A DNA stretch of 64,000 nt from Ectobacillus sp042610425. Lineage in GTDB: Bacteria > Bacillota > Bacilli > Bacillales > Bacillaceae_G. Every line of letters starts with the position of its first letter. Position 1 is the first letter of the stretch. Below the pieces are notes generated by a model. That model saw nothing but the letters and a program-made list of their open reading frames with translations, did no database searches and was not told the origin of the DNA. The translations under genes and the position numbers were made by a program. This document shows, in pieces, positions 35,148-42,115 of the stretch. The stretch is taken from contig NZ_JBGJZM010000001.1 of the NCBI RefSeq assembly GCF_042610425.1, positions 620,001 through 684,000 on the forward strand. Reading direction: 5' to 3'.

Positions 35148-36050
35148 TTGGTTGTTTACGCGGATGTTGTTTGGCTTCTTAATCTGTGCATTGACTACCT
35201 TCTTTTGCTTCTCACTGCAGTAATTTTAAAGAAAAAAGTAAAAAAATGGAGACTTCTTTGTGGATCACTCCTTGGATCCATCCTCGTTATATTTGCTCTA
35301 ACGCCTGTAGCATTTCTATTTACTCATCCTATAAGTAAGCTTCTTTTTTCCATTCTTATTGTATATGCGACATTTGGTTTTACACGTATTCGTACTTTTT
35401 TTACAGCATTGTGTATGTTTTATTTCGTTACCTTTATGGTAGGTGGAGGATTAATTGGACTACATTTCTTTATACAGGATAGCGTTTTACAAAGTGTAAT
35501 GGCTAAACAAACATCTTTTGGTGATCCGATTAGTTGGCTATTTGTTTTGATTGGTTTTCCTGTGATTTATTATTTTTCAAAACAGAGAATTGCTGATATT
35601 GAATTGACAAATATACGTTATGATCAAATTGTTGATGTAGAAGTTACCATAAACGGAATTCAGTTACATCTAAAGGGATTGATTGATAATGGGAATCAAT
35701 TATACGATCCTATTTCAAGGACACCAGTTATGATTGTAGAGGCACAGACGGCAAGAAGCCTTTTTCCGGAGTGGCTCCTGGAACAGTCAAAACAAGTTAC
35801 AGAGCTTTTCTATGATTATGAAGAACATGTAGATTGGATGAAGCGTGTTCGGATTATTCCATACCGAGGTATTGGTCAGAAGGATCAGTTACTAGTAGCA
35901 GTAAAGCCAGATAAAGTTAGAGTTTGCAAAGATGGAGAGATGGTTTCCGTTACAAATGTTTTCGTAGGTATTAATCATACAAAATTGTCTTCTGACAATG
36001 AGTACGCATGTATTTTACATCCGAAAATGCTACTGTCGACAACTGCATAA
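35148..36050 (+). CDS. spoIIGA: Sporulation sigma E factor-processing aspartic protease SpoIIGA
   Basis: SpoIIGA is the membrane aspartic protease that removes the sigma E pro-sequence after SpoIIR signalling from the forespore. The 300-residue product has five N-terminal transmembrane helices (about residues 1-150) and a C-terminal retropepsin-like domain with the catalytic Asp in LKGLIDNGNQLYDPISRTPV. TTG 35148 follows GTAAGAGGTGAGC. It forms an operon with sigE 24 bases downstream. The 22-base-spacer promoter upstream fits control by Spo0A. Confidence 0.94.
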   Translation: MVVYADVVWLLNLCIDYLLLLLTAVILKKKVKKWRLLCGSLLGSILVIFALTPVAFLFTHPISKLLFSILIVYATFGFTRIRTFFTALCMFYFVTFMVGGGLIGLHFFIQDSVLQSVMAKQTSFGDPISWLFVLIGFPVIYYFSKQRIADIELTNIRYDQIVDVEVTINGIQLHLKGLIDNGNQLYDPISRTPVMIVEAQTARSLFPEWLLEQSKQVTELFYDYEEHVDWMKRVRIIPYRGIGQKDQLLVAVKPDKVRVCKDGEMVSVTNVFVGINHTKLSSDNEYACILHPKMLLSTTA

Positions 36051-36073
36051 CAAGATAGTAAGGGGGAAACCAT

Positions 36074-36793
36074 ATGGGAAAACGAAAACTGAAACTTATG
36101 TATCTACTGTATAAAATATTACGTAAGCTTGGAATTAAGACCGATGAAATCTTCTATATTGGCGGAAGTGAAGCGCTCCCACCCCCTTTAACAAAGGAAG
36201 AAGAAGAAGTATTACTACAAAAGCTTCCAACTGGTGATGAAACGGCACGTGCTCTTCTCATTGAGAGAAATTTACGCCTTGTCGTCTACATTGCTAGAAA
36301 GTTTGAAAACACAGGAATAAACATTGAAGATTTAATAAGTATAGGAACAATTGGGCTTATTAAAGCTGTAAATACATTTAATCCGGAGAAGAAGATTAAA
36401 TTAGCAACTTATGCTTCTCGGTGTATTGAGAATGAGATATTAATGCATCTTCGCCGAAATAACAAAAACCGTTCTGAAGTGTCTTTTGATGAACCATTAA
36501 ATATCGACTGGGACGGAAACGAACTCTTGTTATCAGACGTGCTTGGTACAGAGGACGATATTATCACAAAGGATTTGGAGGCAAATGTGAATCGTCATCT
36601 ATTATTAAAGGCTCTTCATCAACTTAATGAGAGGGAAAAACAAATTATGGAGCTTCGCTTCGGGTTAGATGGCGGTGAAGAAAAAACACAGAAAGATGTA
36701 GCTGACATGCTAGGAATATCGCAGTCTTACATTTCGCGTTTGGAGAAACGAATCATTAAACGATTACGCAAAGAATTTAATAAAATGGTCTAA
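36074..36793 (+). CDS. sigE: RNA polymerase sporulation sigma factor SigE (pro-sigma E)
   Basis: Sigma E directs early mother-cell transcription. The 239-residue product has an amphipathic pro-sequence (about residues 1-27, basic and hydrophobic) removed by SpoIIGA near YIGGSEALPPPL. Then come regions 2 (RNLRLVVYIARKFENTGINI, LISIGTIGLIKAVNTFNP, KLATYASRCIENEILMHLRR) and 4 (GISQSYISRLEKRIIKRLRKEF). AGGGGGAAACCAT precedes ATG 36074. Sequence is nearly invariant with the B. subtilis protein, and it is cotranscribed with spoIIGA. Confidence 0.98.
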   Translation: MGKRKLKLMYLLYKILRKLGIKTDEIFYIGGSEALPPPLTKEEEEVLLQKLPTGDETARALLIERNLRLVVYIARKFENTGINIEDLISIGTIGLIKAVNTFNPEKKIKLATYASRCIENEILMHLRRNNKNRSEVSFDEPLNIDWDGNELLLSDVLGTEDDIITKDLEANVNRHLLLKALHQLNEREKQIMELRFGLDGGEEKTQKDVADMLGISQSYISRLEKRIIKRLRKEFNKMV

Positions 36794-36803
36794 TTATACT
36801 CGT

Positions 36804-36832
36804 GCATAAAATTCCCTTCAAAGGAGATACTT
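36804..36832 (+). promoter_or_regulatory. Candidate sigma F promoter of sigG
   Basis: GCATA (36804-36808) and GGAGATACTT (36823-36832) fit GYWTA and GGNRANANTW at every fixed position. The spacer is 14 bases, one or two shorter than usual. The known control of sigG by sigma F, and by sigma G itself, supports it. Confidence 0.65.
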
Positions 36833-36868
36833 TACTCTGTACAGCAACTCCCAGTAGGAGGGAATCCA

Positions 36869-37645
36869 TTGACACGAAACAAGGTAGAAATTTGCGGCGT
36901 AGACACATCGAAACTTCCAGTGCTTAAAAACGATGAGATGCGCAGATTATTCCAGGAAATGCAATCGGGAGAAACGACCGCGAGAGAAAAACTCGTTAAC
37001 GGAAATTTACGTCTTGTACTAAGCGTCATCCAACGATTTAACAACAGGGGAGAATTTGTTGACGATTTGTTTCAAGTTGGCTGTATCGGCCTTATGAAAT
37101 CCATTGATAACTTTGACTTAGGTCAAAATGTTAAATTTTCCACATATGCTGTACCAATGATTATTGGAGAGATACGAAGATATTTACGTGATAATAATCC
37201 GATTCGCGTTTCTCGTTCCTTACGTGATATCGCATATAAAGCACTACAAGTGCGAGAAAGGCTTATTTCAAAACATTCTAAAGAGCCTACCGCAATGGAT
37301 ATTGCAAAGGTACTTGGCGTTACGCATGAAGAAGTTGTTTTTGCTTTAGATGCTATCCAAGATCCTGTCTCGTTGTTTGAGCCAATTTATAATGATGGGG
37401 GAGATCCGATTTTTGTTATGGATCAGCTCAGTGATGATAAACAAAAGGATGAGCAGTGGGTGGAAGAGCTTGCGTTAAAAGAGGGGATGAAACGTTTAAA
37501 CGAACGAGAAAAGATGATTATTCGAAAACGTTTTTTTCAAGGAAAAACGCAAATGGAGGTTGCTGAAGAAATCGGTATTTCTCAAGCACAAGTCTCTCGT
37601 CTAGAAAAATCAGCAATTAAACAAATGAATAAATCTATTCAATAA
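36869..37645 (+). CDS. sigG: RNA polymerase sporulation sigma factor SigG
   Basis: Sigma G drives late forespore genes. The 258-residue product has an N-terminal regulatory peptide (TRNKVEICGVDTSKLPVL), region 2 (NLRLVLSVIQRFNNRGEFVDDLFQ), region 3 (SRSLRDIAYKALQVRERLIS) and the region 4 helix-turn-helix (GKTQMEVAEEIGISQAQVSRLEKSAI). TTG 36869 follows TAGGAGGG. It lies 75 bases after sigE, so it can be reached by read-through, but its own forespore promoter candidate lies between. Confidence 0.97.
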   Translation: MTRNKVEICGVDTSKLPVLKNDEMRRLFQEMQSGETTAREKLVNGNLRLVLSVIQRFNNRGEFVDDLFQVGCIGLMKSIDNFDLGQNVKFSTYAVPMIIGEIRRYLRDNNPIRVSRSLRDIAYKALQVRERLISKHSKEPTAMDIAKVLGVTHEEVVFALDAIQDPVSLFEPIYNDGGDPIFVMDQLSDDKQKDEQWVEELALKEGMKRLNEREKMIIRKRFFQGKTQMEVAEEIGISQAQVSRLEKSAIKQMNKSIQ

Positions 37646-37719
37646 AGATCAATAAGGTTTTACTACGTCACCAATTTATCATGTACGACCGGCTTTATAT
37701 CTAATCGGCTTCAGGGATA

Positions 37720-37771
37720 GACCGTTAATGAGCTATGTTACGTTGGCTCATTAACGGTTTTTCTTTTTCAT
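37720..37771 (+). terminator. Terminator between sigG and ylmC
   Basis: ACCGTTAATGAGC pairs with GCTCATTAACGGT around a 12-base loop, followed by TTTTCTTTTT. Confidence 0.9.
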
Positions 37772-37818
37772 ATGGTATGAACTTGTATCATATACTGATT
37801 ACAAAGGAGAGGATGCTC

Positions 37819-38097
37819 ATGATACGAATTTCAGATTTCCAATCGAAAGATGTAGTAAATGTATTTGATGGAAAAAAACTTGGAAACATTGGGGATATTG
37901 ATATCGACGTTATTACTGGGAAAATTCAAGCAATTATTATTGGTAAGCAAGGGAAAATGCTAGGACTATTGCGAAAAGAGGACGAAATTACGATTCCGTG
38001 GCGCCAAATTGTGAAAATTGGAGAAGATGTGATTCTTGTTCGCATGCAGATAAGTGAAACGTCTATAAATCCTGCTGTACCTACGACATTTTCCTGA
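37819..38097 (+). CDS. ylmC: YlmC/YmxH family PRC-barrel sporulation protein
   Basis: The 92-residue product matches the YlmC/YmxH family, a single PRC-barrel domain (ISDFQSKDVVNVFDGKKLGNIGDIDID). Its role is unknown; relatives are linked to sporulation. I chose ATG 37819 (MIRISDF), which has AAAGGAGAGG about eight bases upstream. ATG 37813 is also possible; the longer frame from 37735 would cross the terminator. It stands before ylmD, as in B. subtilis. Confidence 0.85.
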   Translation: MIRISDFQSKDVVNVFDGKKLGNIGDIDIDVITGKIQAIIIGKQGKMLGLLRKEDEITIPWRQIVKIGEDVILVRMQISETSINPAVPTTFS

Positions 38098-38211
38098 AAA
38101 ATAATGCAAATTCCTCTTTATTTTATATTGTCATTATGGAAAAATAAAAGTATGGTAAAATAGACAACAAACACCATGCTTTTTTATGCTGAAATAAGGA
38201 GCCGTTATATT

Positions 38212-39024
38212 ATGTATGAACCATTTCAAAATAAGGACGGCATATTGTACATTGAAAATTGGGCCGGAGTCACAGCAGGCTTCACGACACGTAAAGGTGG
38301 AGTGAGCGAATATCCTTATCATTCTTTAAATGTTGGATTGCACGTGCAGGATCGTCCAGAAGTTGTTCAGGAAAATCGTCGAATCCTTTCAGAAAAACTA
38401 ACTTTTCCTTTAGAATCATGGGTTTGCTCAGTACAGGTTCATGATAATCATGTGCAAAAAGTAGAAAATGAAGACAAGGGTAAAGGTGTATTTCAATTTG
38501 AAGATGGCATTCCTGGCACAGATGGAATTTATACAACGCAGGAAAACGTGTTGTTAACATCCTGTTATGCGGACTGTGTTCCCCTATATTTCTATGCCCC
38601 ATCCCATCATCTCATTGGACTAGCTCATGCTGGCTGGAAAGGCACTGCAAAGGGAATTGCACTGGAGATGATTCGAAAATGGGGAGAGGATGAGCAAGTT
38701 CCTCTTACTAACATAAACGTTGCTATAGGACCGTCTATAGGAGATTGTTGCTATGTTGTCGATGACCGAGTATTAGATTCTATTCAAAAAACGATGCGGA
38801 ATCCTGTGCCGCATAAAGTTGTATCAGCTGGACAGTATGCTATCAATTTAAAGGAAATAAATCGTCAGTTAGTACTGCAAGCGGGTATACCCGATCAAAA
38901 CATAGCTGTTTCCTCTCTTTGTACGAGCTGTGAAAAAGATTTGTTTTTTTCACATAGACGTGACGGTGGAAAAACAGGACGTATGATGAGTTTTATCGGT
39001 TTTAAGGAGGGGTATGACCGTTGA
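38212..39024 (+). CDS. ylmD: Polyphenol oxidase / purine nucleoside phosphorylase family protein YlmD (PgeF-like)
   Basis: The 270-residue product belongs to the YfiH/LACC1/PgeF family. The metal-site residues are visible: TGFTTRKGGVSEYPYHSLN, then VQVHDNHV, SCYADCVPLYFY, and HAGWKGTAKGIA, which carry the conserved His, Cys and Asp. Members act as purine nucleoside phosphorylase/adenosine deaminase, and E. coli PgeF corrects misincorporated amino acids in peptidoglycan. I chose ATG 38212 because AAGGAGCC lies upstream. It overlaps ylmE by four bases. Confidence 0.88.
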   Translation: MYEPFQNKDGILYIENWAGVTAGFTTRKGGVSEYPYHSLNVGLHVQDRPEVVQENRRILSEKLTFPLESWVCSVQVHDNHVQKVENEDKGKGVFQFEDGIPGTDGIYTTQENVLLTSCYADCVPLYFYAPSHHLIGLAHAGWKGTAKGIALEMIRKWGEDEQVPLTNINVAIGPSIGDCCYVVDDRVLDSIQKTMRNPVPHKVVSAGQYAINLKEINRQLVLQAGIPDQNIAVSSLCTSCEKDLFFSHRRDGGKTGRMMSFIGFKEGYDR

Positions 39025-39689
39025 CAGTATTAAATCATTTAGAACATGTGACACATGAAATTGAACAGGCATGCAAAAAAGTAAATCGCTTATCTAGTGA
39101 GGTTACAATTATAGCTGTAACAAAAACGGTAGGGGATGAAAAAACAAAGGAAGTACTCCATGCAGGATTAACACATTTAGCAGAAAATCGCGTAGAAGGT
39201 TTTTTGCATAAACATGAAGTCTTTGGTCACGAAGCGAGTTGGCATTATATTGGATCGCTTCAAACAAGAAAAGTAAAAGAGATTATAAATAAGATTGATT
39301 ACTTACATTCGCTTGATCGTATTTCGTTGGCAGAAGAAATTCAAAAACGAGCTGAGAAAACCATTCGTTGTTTCGTGCAGGTGAAAACCTCATCAGAAGA
39401 GTCTAAGCATGGTCTAAATCCACAAGAAGCAATTTTGTTTGTGAAGGAATTGGAAGCTTATGATAAAATAAATGTTGTCGGACTTATGACAATGGCACCT
39501 TATACGAATAATGAGGATGAGATTCGTTCATGTTTCCATGCTTTAAAGAGCATTCAATCCGAAATACATGCGTTGCACCTGCCATATGCTCCTTGCACAG
39601 AATTATCGATGGGTATGTCAAACGACTACACAATTGCTATTGAAGAGGGAGCAACTTTTATACGGTTAGGAACGATATTGGTCGCTTGA
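39021..39689 (+). CDS. ylmE: PLP homeostasis protein YlmE (YggS family)
   Basis: YggS-family proteins bind pyridoxal phosphate and keep its pool balanced; they have no known catalytic activity. The 222-residue TIM-barrel-like product has the PLP Lys in IIAVTKTVGDE (about residue 35), AENRVEGFLHKHE, WHYIGSLQTRKVKEI, and the phosphate-binding ELSMGMSNDYTIAIEEGATFIRLGTILVA. Translation starts at TTG 39021 overlapping the ylmD stop behind AAGGAGGGG. It heads toward sepF in the ylm operon. Confidence 0.93.
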   Translation: MTVLNHLEHVTHEIEQACKKVNRLSSEVTIIAVTKTVGDEKTKEVLHAGLTHLAENRVEGFLHKHEVFGHEASWHYIGSLQTRKVKEIINKIDYLHSLDRISLAEEIQKRAEKTIRCFVQVKTSSEESKHGLNPQEAILFVKELEAYDKINVVGLMTMAPYTNNEDEIRSCFHALKSIQSEIHALHLPYAPCTELSMGMSNDYTIAIEEGATFIRLGTILVA

Positions 39690-39710
39690 GATCGTTGAGG
39701 AGGGAAATAC

Positions 39711-40157
39711 ATGAGTTGGTCAAAGGTGAAAGATTTTTTCTTTGACACAAATGAGGAGCTAGAGGAGCACAAGCAGTTCGAAATGGAGAGACAGCAACCA
39801 GTGGATGACGAGTTACCTATTCAAAAAAATGTGCAAAAACAAAATGTAGTTAGTATTGATAAAGGAAAGAGTTCTTCGAAAGTTGTTTTACTTGAACCGC
39901 GAACGTATTCAGAAGCACAAGGCATTGCAGACCAGTTAAAAAGCAGACGTGCTGTTGTCATTAATCTGCAACGGATGGCTAATGATCAGGCGCTACGAAT
40001 AGTAGATTTTTTAAGCGGGACAGTGTATGCAATTGGTGGGGATATTCAAAAGCTTGGCGTAAAAACATTTATTTGTACTCCAGAAAATGTTGATATTGTG
40101 GGAGCAATTACCGAGTTATTAGGAGAAGAAGAAAATTCAAATGTAAAGAGGTGGTAA
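39711..40157 (+). CDS. sepF: Cell division protein SepF
   Basis: SepF (YlmF) polymerises into arcs that bind FtsZ and the membrane during septation. The 148-residue product has an N-terminal amphipathic membrane helix (MSWSKVKDFFF), a charged linker and a C-terminal SepF domain (about residues 60-140: VVLLEPRTYSEAQGIADQLK, VINLQRMANDQALRIVDFLSG, KTFICTPENVDI). GAGGAGGGAAATAC precedes ATG 39711. It is in an operon with ylmE, ylmG and ylmH. Confidence 0.96.
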   Translation: MSWSKVKDFFFDTNEELEEHKQFEMERQQPVDDELPIQKNVQKQNVVSIDKGKSSSKVVLLEPRTYSEAQGIADQLKSRRAVVINLQRMANDQALRIVDFLSGTVYAIGGDIQKLGVKTFICTPENVDIVGAITELLGEEENSNVKRW

Positions 40158-40163
40158 ACCTTC

Positions 40164-40430
40164 ATGTATATCATTCGCGACGTAATAATGACCCTCTTTA
40201 GCGTTTATTACTATGCATTAATCGTTTATATCTTTCTATCTTGGTTACCGAGCGCTAGAGAATCTGCTTTCGGTGTTTTCCTTGCCCGTATTTGTGAACC
40301 ATTTTTAGAGCCGTTTCGCCGAATTATACCAGCAATTGGAATGATTGATATTTCACCTATCGTAGCTATTATTGTACTTCGTTTTGCTCAATCTGGGTTA
40401 GATCGAATCTTAACAATGTTTTTAGGGTGA
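40164..40430 (+). CDS. ylmG: YggT family membrane protein YlmG
   Basis: The 88-residue product has two hydrophobic segments and the YggT motif EPFLEPFRRIIPAIGMIDISPIVAIIVL. YggT proteins occur next to sepF across many bacteria and cyanobacteria and may help division or membrane organisation, but the role is not settled. It begins seven bases after sepF, with AAAGAGGTGGTAAACC as ribosome site, partly inside the end of sepF. Confidence 0.9.
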   Translation: MYIIRDVIMTLFSVYYYALIVYIFLSWLPSARESAFGVFLARICEPFLEPFRRIIPAIGMIDISPIVAIIVLRFAQSGLDRILTMFLG

Positions 40431-40437
40431 TTGACAG

Positions 40438-41211
40438 ATGAGCATTTACGAACACTTCCGTCCAGAAGAAGCTATCTTTGTTGATAAGGTACTGGAATGG
40501 AAGGAAGCGGCTGAATTCTATCAGAAATCAAAGTTGACAGATTTCCTTGATCCGAGAGAGCAAAGCATTATAAACACTATTGTAGGTAGTAATGCCGACG
40601 CAATTGTTCATTTTTTTGGGGGTTCTCTATTTGCTGAGCGAAAACGAGCTACTATTTGTCCTTCTTATATAGCACCTGAGGAAAATGATTTTTCTCTTCA
40701 GGCTTTATCGATTCAATATGCTTCTAAGTTTTATACAATTGAGCATAGACAAGTGTTAGGAACACTTATGTCACTCGGACTAAAGCGTGAGAAATTTGGG
40801 GATATACTATTGCAGGATGATACGATTCAGCTTGTAGTTGAGGAAGAAGTTGCTTCCTATCTCCAAACTAATTTGCAGACAATTGGTAAAGCATCGGTAA
40901 CAGTAGCTACGATTCCTCTTAGTGATTTAATTTTGAGTAGGGAAGAGTGGATAGAGAAGGCAGGAACGGTTTCGTCATTACGTCTAGATGCGTTAGCTTC
41001 TGAAATGTTTCACGTATCTAGGCAAAAGCTGCAGCTACTCATCAAAAGTGGACTTGTAAAAGTAAATTGGAAAGTGGTTGAGCATCCTTCTTTTGAGTGT
41101 CGAGAAGGAGATGTTATATCAGCACGAGGTTATGGTAGAAGCAAATTGATGGAAATCGGTGGAAAATCGAAACGAGATAAATGGAAAATTGTTTTTGGTT
41201 TGCGAAATTAA
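40438..41211 (+). CDS. ylmH: S4-domain RNA-binding protein YlmH
   Basis: The 257-residue product has a central fold typical of YlmH (FFGGSLFAERKRATICPSYI, REKFGDILLQDDTIQLVVEE) and a C-terminal S4 RNA-binding domain (about residues 185-245: LRLDALASEMFHVSRQKLQLLIKSGLVKVNWKVVE). Relatives act on stalled large ribosomal subunits, so a role in ribosome quality control is likely; that is family knowledge. GTGATTGACAG precedes ATG 40438. The gene belongs to the ylm operon. Confidence 0.92.
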   Translation: MSIYEHFRPEEAIFVDKVLEWKEAAEFYQKSKLTDFLDPREQSIINTIVGSNADAIVHFFGGSLFAERKRATICPSYIAPEENDFSLQALSIQYASKFYTIEHRQVLGTLMSLGLKREKFGDILLQDDTIQLVVEEEVASYLQTNLQTIGKASVTVATIPLSDLILSREEWIEKAGTVSSLRLDALASEMFHVSRQKLQLLIKSGLVKVNWKVVEHPSFECREGDVISARGYGRSKLMEIGGKSKRDKWKIVFGLRN

Positions 41212-41294
41212 TACATTTTCAGAGGAAATTGTTCTGATCGTGTCGAACAATCCTTTAAAGTGTAATTCTATATAACTACGTGGAGGTGGCGTTC

Positions 41295-41798
41295 GTGCCC
41301 TTAACACCATTGGATATTCATAATAAAGAATTTAACCGTGGCTTTCGTGGATACGACGAAGATCAAGTAAATGAGTTTCTTGATCAAGTAATTAAAGATT
41401 ATGAGCTCATTATTCGTGAGAAGAAAAAGTTAGAGGATCAAGTCGAAGAATTGCAGCAGAAGCTCGGTCATTTTTCTAGTATTGAAGATACTTTAAATAA
41501 ATCAATTATCATTGCACAAGAAGCTGCTGAAGATGTGAAGAGGAATGCTCAAAAAGAGGCAAAACTCATTATTCGTGAGGCTGAAAAGAATGCAGATCGA
41601 ATCATAAACGAAGCATTAGTGAAATCACGTAAGGTAACATTTGATATTGATGAATTAAAGAAACAATCCAAGGTTTTCCGTACAAGATTCCGCATGCTAT
41701 TAGAAGCACAATTAGATATGTTAAATAATGATGACTGGGATACCCTAATGGAATTAGAACAAGAAGCAGGTTTTGTCAAACAAGGAGATTCAATGTAA
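41295..41798 (+). CDS. divIVA: Septum site and pole-marking protein DivIVA
   Basis: DivIVA recognises curved membrane at septa and poles and recruits the Min system and sporulation proteins. The 167-residue product opens PLTPLDIHNKEFNRGFRGYD, followed by EDQVNEFLDQVIKDYE, the membrane-binding crossed loop and coiled coil, then long Glu/Lys-rich coiled coils. I chose GTG 41295 because GGAGGTGG lies five bases upstream and the family starts there; the frame from 41280 would begin inside that site. It ends the ylm-div operon, just before the ileS promoter. Confidence 0.95.
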   Translation: MPLTPLDIHNKEFNRGFRGYDEDQVNEFLDQVIKDYELIIREKKKLEDQVEELQQKLGHFSSIEDTLNKSIIIAQEAAEDVKRNAQKEAKLIIREAEKNADRIINEALVKSRKVTFDIDELKKQSKVFRTRFRMLLEAQLDMLNNDDWDTLMELEQEAGFVKQGDSM

Positions 41799-41800
41799 TC

Positions 41801-41829
41801 TTGACGTTTTACTCATAATTACATATAAT
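41801..41829 (+). promoter_or_regulatory. Sigma A promoter of ileS
   Basis: TTGACG (41801-41806), 17 bases, TATAAT (41824-41829). The transcript would start near 41836 and carry the T-box leader. Confidence 0.85.
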
Positions 41830-41835
41830 TCTATA

Positions 41836-42080
41836 ACAAATACTTTCGATAAAAACGATGATAGGGACGAGTACTTCTTTTTCTCTGTATAAAGCGAATC
41901 GAGGTTGGTGGAAGCTCGAGATACGGAAAAAGAAGGAATATCACCCTGGAGTTCCAGGCTGAACCAAGTAAGCTTTGGCGTATATTCACGTTACGAATAT
42001 TGAGTGGACTGGTTTAGTCTACAAGGGTGGTACCGCGGGAGACCTTCTCGTCCCTTTTTGGGATGTGTTGGTCTTTTTTT
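41836..42080 (+). promoter_or_regulatory. T-box leader (isoleucine) upstream of ileS
   Basis: The T-box sequence GGGTGGTACCGCGG (42025-42038) is perfect. Upstream stem I contains the AGTA and GNUG-like boxes and an ATC codon (41940-41942) as Ile specifier. A terminator follows (AGACC at 42040-42044 with GGTCT at 42070-42074, enclosing CGTCCC/GGGATG), ending in a T run. Uncharged tRNA-Ile would stabilise the antiterminator and allow ileS transcription. Confidence 0.95.
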
Positions 42081-42115
42081 GTTTTTGTCAAAATTATTAA
42101 GGAGGAATGAAACAA

